NCBI RefSeq assembly: GCF_942548115.1
Contig: NZ_OW824151.1
Span: 1,364,001-1,428,000, forward strand
Origin: Aeromicrobium sp. Leaf245
GTDB lineage: Bacteria; Actinomycetota; Actinomycetes; Propionibacteriales; Nocardioidaceae
DNA: 64,000 nucleotides
Direction of reading: 5' to 3'
Positions 45,453-54,000 of the stretch are shown here, piece by piece. The notes under the pieces are model-generated. The model worked only from the letters and a program-made list of their open reading frames with translations. It was not told the DNA's origin and did not search any database. The first letter of the stretch is position 1. Every line of letters starts with the position of its first letter. The position numbers and the translations under genes are program-made.

Positions 45453-45929
45453 CTAGAAGCGACGACCCTCCAGGCCGTCACGGACGGCCTCGAACACGCG
45501 GCCCACGGCCTCGAGGTCCTCGCGGCTGCAGCGCGAGACCAGATACTCGTGGACGCCGCGCACGTGGGTGTGGGCAGCCTGGCCGAGGACCTCGTAGCCG
45601 TGGTCGGTGAGCACGGCGCTCACGCCGCGCCCGTCGGTGCAGCTGGCCGTGCGTCGCACGATGCCGTCCCGCTCGAGCCGGGCGATGGTGTGGGTGATGC
45701 GGCTGCGCGAGTGCGACACGGCCGCGGCGAGCTCGGCCATGCGGATCGAGCGGTCGTCGGCCTCGGAGAGGCGCACGAGGATCTCGTACTCGGCCATGGA
45801 GAGGTCATGGGCGGCGCGGAGGTCGCGGTCGAGCTGGTCGATCAGGACGGTCGTGCCACCCATGTAGGAGCGCCACCACTGCTGCTGGTCCGCGTCGAGC
45901 CACGGGGTGTCGGTGGGCGCTGTGGTCAT
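45453..45929 (-). CDS. MarR family transcriptional regulator
   Basis: 158 residues from ATG 45929 (GTG 45935 possible). Winged helix typical of MarR: LSMAEYEILVRLSEADDRSI, HSRSRITHTIARLERDGIV, then the wing RTASCTDGRGVSAVLTDHG. It is divergent from yceI, and two TTGA-N4-TCAA palindromes lie between them. A repressor of yceI and of itself is the natural reading. Confidence 0.87.
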   Translation of the reverse strand: MTTAPTDTPWLDADQQQWWRSYMGGTTVLIDQLDRDLRAAHDLSMAEYEILVRLSEADDRSIRMAELAAAVSHSRSRITHTIARLERDGIVRRTASCTDGRGVSAVLTDHGYEVLGQAAHTHVRGVHEYLVSRCSREDLEAVGRVFEAVRDGLEGRRF

Positions 45930-45972
45930 GGGCACATCCTAGTGCGGGAGGGATCCCGGTCGAGAGGGTTGA

Positions 45973-46018
45973 TTGAGTCTTCAACTATATGCTACCGTTT
46001 CGAACGTTGAAGGTTCAA
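45973..46018. promoter_or_regulatory. Paired TTGA-N4-TCAA palindromes (MarR operator candidates)
   Basis: TTGAGTCTTCAA (45973-45984) and TTGAAGGTTCAA (46007-46018) share TTGA-N4-TCAA and are 34 bp apart. They flank the AT-rich TATATGCTACCG, a likely -10 region, so binding would block the yceI promoter. Confidence 0.6.
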
Positions 46019-46052
46019 CCACGAACCTCACTCCCCATCTTCAGGAGACACC

Positions 46053-46589
46053 ATGAGCACCATCACCACCGGCACGTGGAACCTCGACCCCACGCACACC
46101 GAGATCGGCTTCGCCGTCCGCCACATCATGAGCAAGGTGCGCGGCAAGTTCGAGACCTTCGAGGGCACCCTCGTGACCGCCGACCCGGTCACGGACTCCA
46201 CCGTCACCGTCGAGGTCGACCTCTCCTCGATCAACACGGGCACCGCGGACCGCGACGCTCACCTGCGCTCCAGCGACTTCTTCGACACCGAGGCGCACCC
46301 GAAGATGACGTTCACGACGAACGGCGTCGTGCAGAAGTCCGACGAGACCTTCGTCGTGCAGGGCGACCTGACGATCAAGGGCGTCACCAAGCCGCTCGAG
46401 CTGAACGTCGACTTCCTCGGCGAGGGCGGCGACCCGTGGGGCGGCACCCGCGTCGGCGTCGAGGCCACCGGCGAGATCAGCCGCAAGGAGTTCGGCATCG
46501 ACTTCAACATCCCGCTCGAGGGTGACAAGGTCATGATCGGCGACAAGATCACGCTGACGATCAACGCGGAGGCCGTGCTCCAGGCGTGA
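46053..46589 (+). CDS. YceI family lipid-binding protein
   Basis: 178 residues, no signal peptide. It opens TGTWNLDPTHTEIGFAVRHI, with AHLRSSDFFDTEAHPKMTF and KEFGIDFNIPLEGDKVMIGD characteristic of the YceI lipocalin-like barrel that binds isoprenoids or amide lipids. CAGGAGAC precedes ATG 46053. Expression is likely under the divergent MarR gene. Confidence 0.9.
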   Translation: MSTITTGTWNLDPTHTEIGFAVRHIMSKVRGKFETFEGTLVTADPVTDSTVTVEVDLSSINTGTADRDAHLRSSDFFDTEAHPKMTFTTNGVVQKSDETFVVQGDLTIKGVTKPLELNVDFLGEGGDPWGGTRVGVEATGEISRKEFGIDFNIPLEGDKVMIGDKITLTINAEAVLQA

Positions 46590-46610
46590 GCCTCGCACCT
46601 GCCCGCGCCC

Positions 46611-46642
46611 GACGGCGCTCACCCCTCGGGGTGGGCGCCGTC
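46611..46642. terminator. Terminator between yceI and TetR gene
   Basis: A 14-bp stem with one G-T pair (46611-46624 with 46629-46642) lies between converging genes and touches the TetR stop codon. Confidence 0.75.
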
Positions 46643-47219
46643 AGTCGTCGTGGGACAGGACCATGCGGAGGGCGAGCCGCGCGTGCAGCTCGGCGACGTC
46701 GGCGGGCGTCTGCGGCCCGGTGGGGGAGAACCAGCGCACCAGGTCGATGCTGAGGCTCAGGATGGCGCGTGCCGTGCCCACCAGGTCGTCCACGGCGAAG
46801 TCGCCGGAAGCCACGCCGGCCTCGAGCACCTGCTGCAGGCTGCGCTCGATCGCGCGGCGCAGCGCGGCGACCTCGGCGCGGTGCTCGGGGGTCAGTGCGT
46901 CGAACTCGTACTGGACGATCCGGCCGACCCGGCTGTGCGAGGCGTGCCAGGCACTGAAGTCGTGCACGAGCCGTCGCAGGCGTTCCGGTGGGGTGGCGGC
47001 GGGATCGTCGCCGGACTCCACCACGTGGAGGGCCGAGCGGTGCCCGTCGATGCTGACCGTGAAGAGCAGGCTCTCCTTGGTGTCGTGGTGCACGTACACC
47101 GCTGCAGGGCTCATGCCGGCGCGTGCTGCGATGTCGCGGGTCGTGGTCGCCGTGAAGCCCTTCTCGGCGAAGGCCTCGACGGCGGCCTCGAGCAGACGCT
47201 CGCGTGCCGTGGCTGTCAT
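46641..47219 (-). CDS. TetR family regulator of an acyl-CoA operon
   Basis: 192 residues from ATG 47219. The HTH is RERLLEAAVEAFAEKGFTAT followed by TRDIAARAGMSPAAVYVHHD. The C-terminal ligand domain is like those that bind acyl-CoA (KstR/FadR-like group), judged by context. It is divergent from the acyl-CoA dehydrogenase gene, and an inverted repeat lies between them. Confidence 0.84.
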   Translation of the reverse strand: MTATARERLLEAAVEAFAEKGFTATTTRDIAARAGMSPAAVYVHHDTKESLLFTVSIDGHRSALHVVESGDDPAATPPERLRRLVHDFSAWHASHSRVGRIVQYEFDALTPEHRAEVAALRRAIERSLQQVLEAGVASGDFAVDDLVGTARAILSLSIDLVRWFSPTGPQTPADVAELHARLALRMVLSHDD

Positions 47220-47266
47220 CACAGGTCCCTTTCGTCGGTTGACAGCATGGCCCATGCCGGGCACGC

Positions 47267-47280
47267 TAAGCAAGCGCTTA
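47267..47280. promoter_or_regulatory. TAAGC-N4-GCTTA inverted repeat (TetR operator candidate)
   Basis: TAAGCAAGCGCTTA lies 50 bp before the acyl-CoA dehydrogenase start and 48 bp before the TetR start. AAGCGCTTA-like sites are common for lipid-responsive TetR proteins. Confidence 0.5.
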
Positions 47281-47329
47281 CCTACCCGCGCGTAGTGAAC
47301 CAGGCCCGCACCCGAGCACGAGGGACCCG

Positions 47330-48475
47330 ATGGACCGCACCGTCTACACCGCTGACCACGACGACTTCCGCGACACCTGCGCGACGTTCCTGGCGAAGAA
47401 GGTCGCGCCGAACATCGAGCAGTACATCGAGGACAAGGCCATCCCGCGCGACTTCTGGCTCGCCGCGGGCGAGCTCGGTCTCCTGGGCCTGGAGATCCCC
47501 GACGAGTTCGGCGGCGCCGGCGCGGAGGACTTCCGCTTCAACGCCGTCTGGGCCGAGGAGCTGAGCAAGGTCAGTGCCGCCCTGGCGTCGTGCGTGGGCA
47601 TCCACTCCGACATCACCGCCCCCTACATCGTGGAGCTGGGCACCCAGGAGCAGAAGGAGCGCTGGCTCCCCAAGATCGCCACGGGCGAGTGCCTCCTGGC
47701 CATCGGCATGACCGAGCCGGGCGGCGGCTCCGACCTCGCCGCGCTCAAGACGACCGCCGTCCGCGACGGCGACGAGTGGGTCATCAACGGCTCCAAGACC
47801 TTCATCACGAACGGCTACAGCGCCGACCTGGTGGTCACCGCCGTGCGCACCTCGCCCGAGAAGGGAGCCAAGGGCATCACCCTGTTCGCCATCGAGGCCG
47901 GCGACGAGGGCTTCAGCCGCGGCCGCAAGCTCGACAAGGTCGGCCAGACCGAGTCCGACACCGCCGAGCTGTTCTTCGAGAACGTCCGCGTGGGCGACGA
48001 CCGCATCATCGGCGAGATCGACCGCGGGTTCATCCACATGATGCAGAAGCTCCCGCAGGAGCGACTCAGCTGCGCCATCTCCAACGTCGCGCACGCCAAG
48101 CAGATCCTGCTCGAGACCATCCAGTACGCGAAGGACCGCAAGGCCTTCGGCCAGTCCATCGGCGCGTTCCAGTGGAACAAGTTCCTCATCGCCGAGCTGG
48201 TCACGAAGGTCGAGGTGGCCGAGGCCTACCTCGACCAGGCCGTCGCCGCGCACGCCGAGGGTCGGTTCACGGCCGTCGACGCCGCCAAGGCCAAGTGGTA
48301 CACGTCGGACCTGCAGAACTCCGTCCTCGACCACTGCGTCCAGATCCACGGCGGGTACGGGTTCATGAACGAGTACCGCGTCGCCCGTGCCTGGCGCGAC
48401 GCTCGCGTCACCCGCATCTGGGCCGGCTCGAACGAGATCATGAAGGAGCTCATCGGCCGCGACCTCGGGTTCTGA
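47330..48475 (+). CDS. Acyl-CoA dehydrogenase
   Basis: 381 residues. FAD/substrate motifs AIGMTEPGGGSDLAALKTTA and QIHGGYGFMNEYRVARAWRD. The residue equal to the medium-chain catalytic Glu (usually YEGT) is Ala here (IWAGSNEI), and Glu244 in PQERLSCA stands where isovaleryl- and long-chain-type enzymes keep their base. It oxidises an acyl-CoA at C2-C3, passing electrons to ETF. First gene of an operon with thiolase and SDR; controlled by the divergent TetR. Confidence 0.92.
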   Translation: MDRTVYTADHDDFRDTCATFLAKKVAPNIEQYIEDKAIPRDFWLAAGELGLLGLEIPDEFGGAGAEDFRFNAVWAEELSKVSAALASCVGIHSDITAPYIVELGTQEQKERWLPKIATGECLLAIGMTEPGGGSDLAALKTTAVRDGDEWVINGSKTFITNGYSADLVVTAVRTSPEKGAKGITLFAIEAGDEGFSRGRKLDKVGQTESDTAELFFENVRVGDDRIIGEIDRGFIHMMQKLPQERLSCAISNVAHAKQILLETIQYAKDRKAFGQSIGAFQWNKFLIAELVTKVEVAEAYLDQAVAAHAEGRFTAVDAAKAKWYTSDLQNSVLDHCVQIHGGYGFMNEYRVARAWRDARVTRIWAGSNEIMKELIGRDLGF

Positions 48476-48547
48476 GCCGACCGTCCTCGAGCCCGTAGAG
48501 GGCCGCACCACCCCGCCGCACGACTCCCACCACCGGAAGGCAGCACC

Positions 48548-49765
48548 ATGACCGAAGCCGTCATCGTCTCGACCGCCCGCTCGCCCATCGGGCGCGCCGT
48601 CAAGGGCTCGCTCAAGGACATGCGTCCGGACGACCTCACCGTGCAGATGGTGCAGGCCGCGCTGGGGAAGGTCCCCGGGCTCGACCCGAGGGACATCACC
48701 GACCTGCACCTGGGCGTGGGCCAGCCGGCCGGCGAGGCGGGCCACAACCTGGCCCGCGCCGTGGCCGTGCTCTCGGGCATGGACCACCTGCCCGGCGTGA
48801 CCGTGAACCGCTACTGCTCGTCGTCGCTGCAGACCACCCGCATGGCGTTCCACGCCATCAAGGCCGGCGAGGGTGACGCCTACATCTCCGCCGGCGTGGA
48901 GACGGTGAGCCGCTTCCAGAACGGCTTCTCCGACCTGCCCGGCTCGGAGAACCCGCTGTTCGCCGACGCGATCGCCCGCACCGCCAAGCGTGCCGAAGGT
49001 GGTGCCGACACCTGGACCGACCCGCGGGAGAGCGGCGAGCTGCCCGACCTCTACATCGCGATGGGCCAGACGGCCGAGAACGTCGCCCAGCACCTGGGCA
49101 TGAGCCGCGAGGAGCAGGACGAGTTCGGCGTGCGCAGCCAGAACCTCGCCGAGGCCGCGATCGAGTCCGGCTTCTGGGCCAAGGACATCACCCCGGTCAC
49201 GCTGCCCGACGGCACCGTCGTCTCCAAGGACGACGGACCCCGCGCGGGCGTGACGATGGAGGCGGTCAGCCAGCTCAAGCCGGTCTTCCGTCCTGACGGG
49301 ACCGTGACCGCAGGCAACGCGTGCCCGCTCAACGACGGTGCCGCCGCCGTGGTGATCATGAGCGACGAGAAGGCCAAGGCCCTCGGCCTCACGCCGCTCG
49401 CACGCATCGTCTCGACCGCGGTCACCGGCCTCTCGCCGGAGATCATGGGCCTCGGTCCGGTGGAGGCCATCCCGGCCGCCCTGCGCAACGCCGGCATGGG
49501 CATCGACGACATCGACCTGTACGAGATCAACGAGGCCTTCGCGGTGCAGTCGTGGGGCTCGGCCAAGGTCCTCGGCATCCCGATGGACAAGCTGAACGTC
49601 AACGGCGGCGCGATCGCCGTGGGCCACCCGTTCGGCATGACCGGCGCACGCATCACGAGCACCCTGATCAACTCGCTGCAGTGGCACGACAAGCAGTTCG
49701 GCGTCGAGTCGATGTGCGTCGGCGGCGGCATGGGCATGGCCATGGTCATCGAGCGGCTCTCCTGA
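48548..49765 (+). CDS. Acetyl-CoA acyltransferase (thiolase)
   Basis: 405 residues. Nucleophilic Cys90 in RYCSSSLQTT, His in GGAIAVGHPFGMTGARI and the second Cys in CVGGGMGMAMV. Starts MTEAVIVSTARSPIGRA. It cleaves 3-ketoacyl-CoA in beta-oxidation. AAGGCAGC precedes the start. Its stop overlaps the SDR start (TGATG). Confidence 0.93.
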   Translation: MTEAVIVSTARSPIGRAVKGSLKDMRPDDLTVQMVQAALGKVPGLDPRDITDLHLGVGQPAGEAGHNLARAVAVLSGMDHLPGVTVNRYCSSSLQTTRMAFHAIKAGEGDAYISAGVETVSRFQNGFSDLPGSENPLFADAIARTAKRAEGGADTWTDPRESGELPDLYIAMGQTAENVAQHLGMSREEQDEFGVRSQNLAEAAIESGFWAKDITPVTLPDGTVVSKDDGPRAGVTMEAVSQLKPVFRPDGTVTAGNACPLNDGAAAVVIMSDEKAKALGLTPLARIVSTAVTGLSPEIMGLGPVEAIPAALRNAGMGIDDIDLYEINEAFAVQSWGSAKVLGIPMDKLNVNGGAIAVGHPFGMTGARITSTLINSLQWHDKQFGVESMCVGGGMGMAMVIERLS

Positions 49766-50550
49766 TGGGGCGCTTCGACGGCAAGGTCGCGATCGTCACC
49801 GGCGCCAGCCGGGGCATCGGTCTCGGCATCGCGCAGCGGCTCGTCGACGACGGCGCCCAGGTGCTCATCACGGCGCGCAAGCCCGACGCGCTCGCCGAGG
49901 CTGCCGCGACGCTCGGTGACATCGGCGGGGGTGCCGGGCCGCGGGCGGCGGATGGTCCGCGCGCCGTCTTCGTGGCGGGCTCCGGTGACGACGCCGGCCA
50001 CCAGGAGGAGGCGGTGCGGACCGCGATCGAGACCTTCGGGCGCCTCGACTTCCTGGTCAACAACACCGGCATCAACCCCGTGTACGGCCGGATGATCGAC
50101 ATCGACCTCGAGGCCGCGGCGAAGATCTTCGCCGTCAACGTCCTCTCCGCCGTCGCGTGGGCGCAGCAGGCTCATGGCCAGTGGATGGGCGAGCACGGCG
50201 GCGCGATCGTCAACGTCGCGTCCGTGGCGGGCCTCAAGCCGGCGCCCATGATCGGCATGTACGGCGCCTCGAAGGCCGCGCTCATCCACGTGACCGAGGA
50301 GCTGGCGGTCGAGCTGGGCCCCGACATCCGCGTCAACGCGGTCGCCCCGGCGGTGGTCAAGACGAAGTTCGCCAAGGCGCTCTACGAGGGCCGCGAGGAC
50401 GAGGTCTCCGCGCCGTACCCGCTCAAGCGCCTCGGGCTGCCCGAGGACATCGCCGGCGTCGTGGGCTTCCTGCTCTCCGAGGACGCCGCCTGGCTCACCG
50501 GCCAGACCATCACCGCCGACGGTGGACTGCTCCTGGGTGGCGGGGTCTGA
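49765..50550 (+). CDS. SDR family oxidoreductase with repeat-derived insert
   Basis: 261 residues from ATG 49765. Cofactor motif VTGASRGIGLGIA, NNTGIN (for NNAG), and catalytic Tyr/Lys in YGASKAALIHV. Probably a 3-hydroxyacyl-CoA/acyl-ACP type reductase in the operon's pathway. Residues 54-64 (GGGAGPRAADG) are encoded by a GC-rich mini-repeat also found at acpS and in FAS-I; the insert lies between beta-2 and beta-3, a surface position in SDR folds. Confidence 0.85.
   Translation: MGRFDGKVAIVTGASRGIGLGIAQRLVDDGAQVLITARKPDALAEAAATLGDIGGGAGPRAADGPRAVFVAGSGDDAGHQEEAVRTAIETFGRLDFLVNNTGINPVYGRMIDIDLEAAAKIFAVNVLSAVAWAQQAHGQWMGEHGGAIVNVASVAGLKPAPMIGMYGASKAALIHVTEELAVELGPDIRVNAVAPAVVKTKFAKALYEGREDEVSAPYPLKRLGLPEDIAGVVGFLLSEDAAWLTGQTITADGGLLLGGGV
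49924..49955. repeat. GC-rich mini-repeat inside the SDR gene
   Basis: GGCGGGGGTGCCGGGCCGCG and the following GGCGGCGGATGG match the 36-bp units at 60226. GCGCGCCGTC at 49957-49966 also follows the acpS copies. It is in frame and adds GGGAGPRAADG to the protein. Confidence 0.75.
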
Positions 50551-50745
50551 CCTCTGCTTCCTCGATCGACCCCGTGGCTGCTTCGGCGGCTGCGGGGTCG
50601 TTCGTCTTTCACCCTGCGGCTGCGTCGCTCTCGGCCGGCGTCGACCTGCGGGTGCGCTGCTCCGGCCGGGTCTCGGCTCGGTCTCCGAAAGGCCTCGACC
50701 GGGCGGTGGGGTGCGCCGCGGCCGGGACTGCGGGCACTCCTGGGG

Positions 50746-50799
50746 CATCGGTGGATCCTCAACCGCAGGAGTGCCGCTGTGGTTGAGAATCCACCGATG
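50746..50799. repeat. First hairpin of repeat B core
   Basis: CATCGGTGGATCCTCAACC (50746-50764) pairs with 50781-50799 with one mismatch in 19. Confidence 0.7.
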
Positions 50800-50820
50800 A
50801 CGCGGTCTCGACGCGCCCTT

Positions 50821-50868
50821 CGGTGGATCCTCAACCGCAAACCGGGATCTGCGGTTGAGGATCCACCG
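50821..50868. repeat. Second hairpin of repeat B core
   Basis: CGGTGGATCCTCAACCGCA (50821-50839) pairs perfectly with 50850-50868. It is a second copy of the palindrome at 50746-50799. Confidence 0.75.
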
Positions 50869-51085
50869 ATGGTGGGCCCGCAAGCAGGGGGCGACCGCGC
50901 TGGGGGCTGTCCGGTCGAGGCTCTTTCGGAGGCCAGGCAGGGGTCGGATTGGAGGTAGCGCAGCCGCAGGCAGACGGACGTGTGACCAACAGAACATGAG
51001 GAAACCCTCGGAATAAACTTGAGGTTCCTCTCACGTTTTGCGACGATGGTGCTTCCACCCATCTGCCGCAGCGAGGTAATTCGAC

Positions 51086-54000
51086 GTGACCACCACCCCC
51101 ACGACGCCGACGACCACGAGCACCGCCACCACCGGAGGCCGCCGCGAGGCGCTGGTCGACCGTCTGCGGGGTGGGCAGCGCTACGCCGTCGTCGCCGGGG
51201 GACAGGGCGAGGCCTGGCTCGACGCGCTCGCCACCCTGGTCCGCGACTTCGCCCTCGAGGCGGACCTGACGTCCGTCGTCGACCGCGCCGAGCGCACCCT
51301 CGAGCCGGTGGCCGGTGAGCTCCTGCGCACCGGGGCCACGGTCACGCCGCTCGCGTGGGTCGACGCCCTGGCCGTCGGTGAGTCCGCCGAGGACGACGAG
51401 GCGCCCAGCCTTCCCTCGGCCGTCGACCAGCAGGTCCCGGCCGTGTCCGTCCCCGGCATCCTGCTCACCCAGCTCGCCGGGCTGGCGGCCCTGCGCCGCC
51501 AGGGACTCGACGTCACCGCGACCCCGCCGGTCGCGTCCGCCGGGCACTCGCAGGGTTCCCTCGCGCTGGAGGCGTTGGCAGGCGCCGACCCGGCCGAGCT
51601 CTACGCGTACGCCCGTCTGGCCGGTGCGGCAGCCCACGTCGTGGGTCGCCGCCGCGGCCTGCTCGGAGCCACGATGCTCAGCGTCACGGGGGAGAGCCCC
51701 GCGCGCGTGGCGGAGGCGCTCTCGACGCTCCCCGCCTCGGCCGACGTGGTCACGCACCTGCGCAACGGACGTCGTTCCGTGGTGCTGTCGGGTCCTGAGG
51801 AGGGTCTGCGCCGTGCCGTGACGCTCATGGACGAGGTGGCCGCCGCCCAGAAGGACGAGCGTGCACGCAAGGTCACCGGAGGCGCGGCGTTCAAGCCCGT
51901 CGTCGAGCCCGTGGCCGCGCAGCTCGCCTTCCACCACCCTGCGCTCTCCGAGGCCGCCGACCTCGCCGCCACCTGGGCGGCCACCTGCGGACTCGACCCC
52001 GAGCAGGCTCGCACGCTCACGCGGCGTGCCGTCGTCGAGCCGGTCGACTGGGTCGCCGAGGTCGAGCGCGTGCTCGACGCCGGTGCCGAGTGGCTGCTCG
52101 ACGTCGGTCCCGGCGACCTGGCCGCGCGCCTGAGCGCCGCCGAGGCGAAGGTCCGGGGCGCCGGCGTGGTCTCCGTCGCCACGCGCCGGGGCCACCGCGA
52201 GCTGACGGTGCCCGGCGCGGCTCCCCGTCGCAGCCGTCCTTGGTCGTCCTACGCCCCCACCGCCGCCACGCTGCCCGACGGCAGCCTGCGCGTCGAGACC
52301 GCGTTCACGCGTCTGACCGGTCGCTCGCCCGTGCTGCTGGCCGGCATGACGCCCACGACCGTCGACGCCGCCATCGTGGCCGCGGCCGCGAACGCCGGCT
52401 ACTGGGCCGAGCTCGCCGGCGGCGGCCAGGTGAGCGAGCAGATCTTCACCGAGCGGATGGCCGAGCTCGACGACCTCCTCGACGAGGGCCGCACGTTCCA
52501 GTTCAACTCCCTCTTCCTCGACCCCTACCTGTGGAAGCTGCAGCTCGGTGGTCAGCGTCTGGTGCAGAAGGCCCGGGCCGCCGGGTCGCCCATCGACTCC
52601 GTGATCGTCACCGCTGGCATCCCCGAGCTCGACGAGGCCGTCGCGCTCGTCGAGGAGCTGGCCGAGGTCGGCATCGAGTACGTGGTGTTCAAGCCGGGCA
52701 CCGTGGCGCAGATCCGCCAGGTCCTCGCCATCGCCGACAAGGTCGCGCCTCGCTCGATCATCGTGCAGATCGAGGGCGGCAAGGCCGGCGGTCACCACTC
52801 GTGGGAGGACCTCGACGACCTGCTCGTCGCCACCTACGCCCAGCTCCGCGCCCACGACAACGTGGTCGTCTGCGTCGGCGGCGGCATCGGCACCCCCGAG
52901 GTGGCTGCGGCCTACCTGACCGGTGAGTGGGCCCGTGCCCACGGTCACCCCGTCATGCCGCTCGACGGCGTCCTCGTCGGCACCGCGGCGATGGCGACCC
53001 TCGAGGCCACCACCTCCCCCGCGGTCAAGCAGCTCCTCGTCGACACCCCCGGGACGCCCGCGTGGGTCGGGGCGGGTGCGGCTGACGGGGGCATGTCCTC
53101 GGGCCGCAGCCAGCTCGGCGCCGACATCCACGAGATCGACAACACCGCGTCGCGCACCGGACGGCTGCTCGACGAGGTCGCCGGCGACGCCGACGCCGTC
53201 GCAGCCCGCCGCGACGAGATCGTCGAGGCCCTCGACCGCACCGCCAAGCCGTACTTCGGCGACGTCGCGACCATGACCTACGGTGCGTGGCTCGACCGCT
53301 TCGCCGCGCTCACCACCGATCATGCGGCACCCAACGGACACGACGACGAGGGCGGCTCCGCCTGGCTCGACGTGACGCTCCGCGACCGCTTCCACGCGAT
53401 GCTGCAGCGCGCCGAGGCGCGCCTGGTCGACGTCGACCACGGCCCCGTCGCCACCCTGTTCGCGACGCCCGCCGACGTGGAGGACGCCACCGCCGCACTC
53501 ACCGTGCTCCGCGAGGCCCACCCGGCCGCCGACGACGTCGTGCTCCACCCCGCCGACGTGCCGTTCTTCGTGCAGGTGTGCCGTCGTCCGGGCAAGCCCG
53601 TGCCGTTCGTGCCCGTGGTCGACGCCGACGTGCGCCGCTGGTGGCGCTCGGACTCCCTGTGGCAGGCCCACGACCCGCGCTTCGCTGCCGACGAGGTCTG
53701 CGTCATCCCCGGCACCGTCTCGGTCGCGGGCATCACCCGCGTGGACGAGCCGGTGGCCGACCTGCTGCGCCGCTTCGAGGACGCCGCGGTCGACGCGGTG
53801 CTCGCCTCGGGTGCCGCACCGCTCGAGGTCGTCGGCCTGCGCCGCGCCGACGGCGCCACCGGCGCCGTGTCCCTCGTGCTCGCCTCGCCCGACGCCGTCT
53901 GGGCCGGGCGCGCCGTGCGCAACCCCGTGCACCGCCTCGGGACCCCGGCCTCGTCGTCGACGGGCTGGGTCAGCGTCGCCCCCGAGCGCGCCGAGCACCC

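Larger units (their letters stand above)
50613..50970. repeat. Composite intergenic inverted repeat, copy B
   Basis: No gene is seen between 50551 and 51085. Outer arms 50613-50702 and 50913-50970 face each other and share their blocks (GGTCGAGG, CTTTCGGAG, GCGCAGCCGCAGG) with copy A at 178-660. The space between holds hairpins unrelated in sequence to those of copy A. The last 115 bp (50971-51085) hold the FAS-I promoter, with AT-rich GAATAAACTTGAGG near 51011. Confidence 0.7.

Noticed and set aside
53070..53110. Further copy of the GGGAGPRAADG repeat in FAS-I (GAGAADGG segment)
   Set aside because: Only the amino-acid flavour is similar; the DNA does not match the repeat, and the segment lies in a conserved enoyl reductase region.
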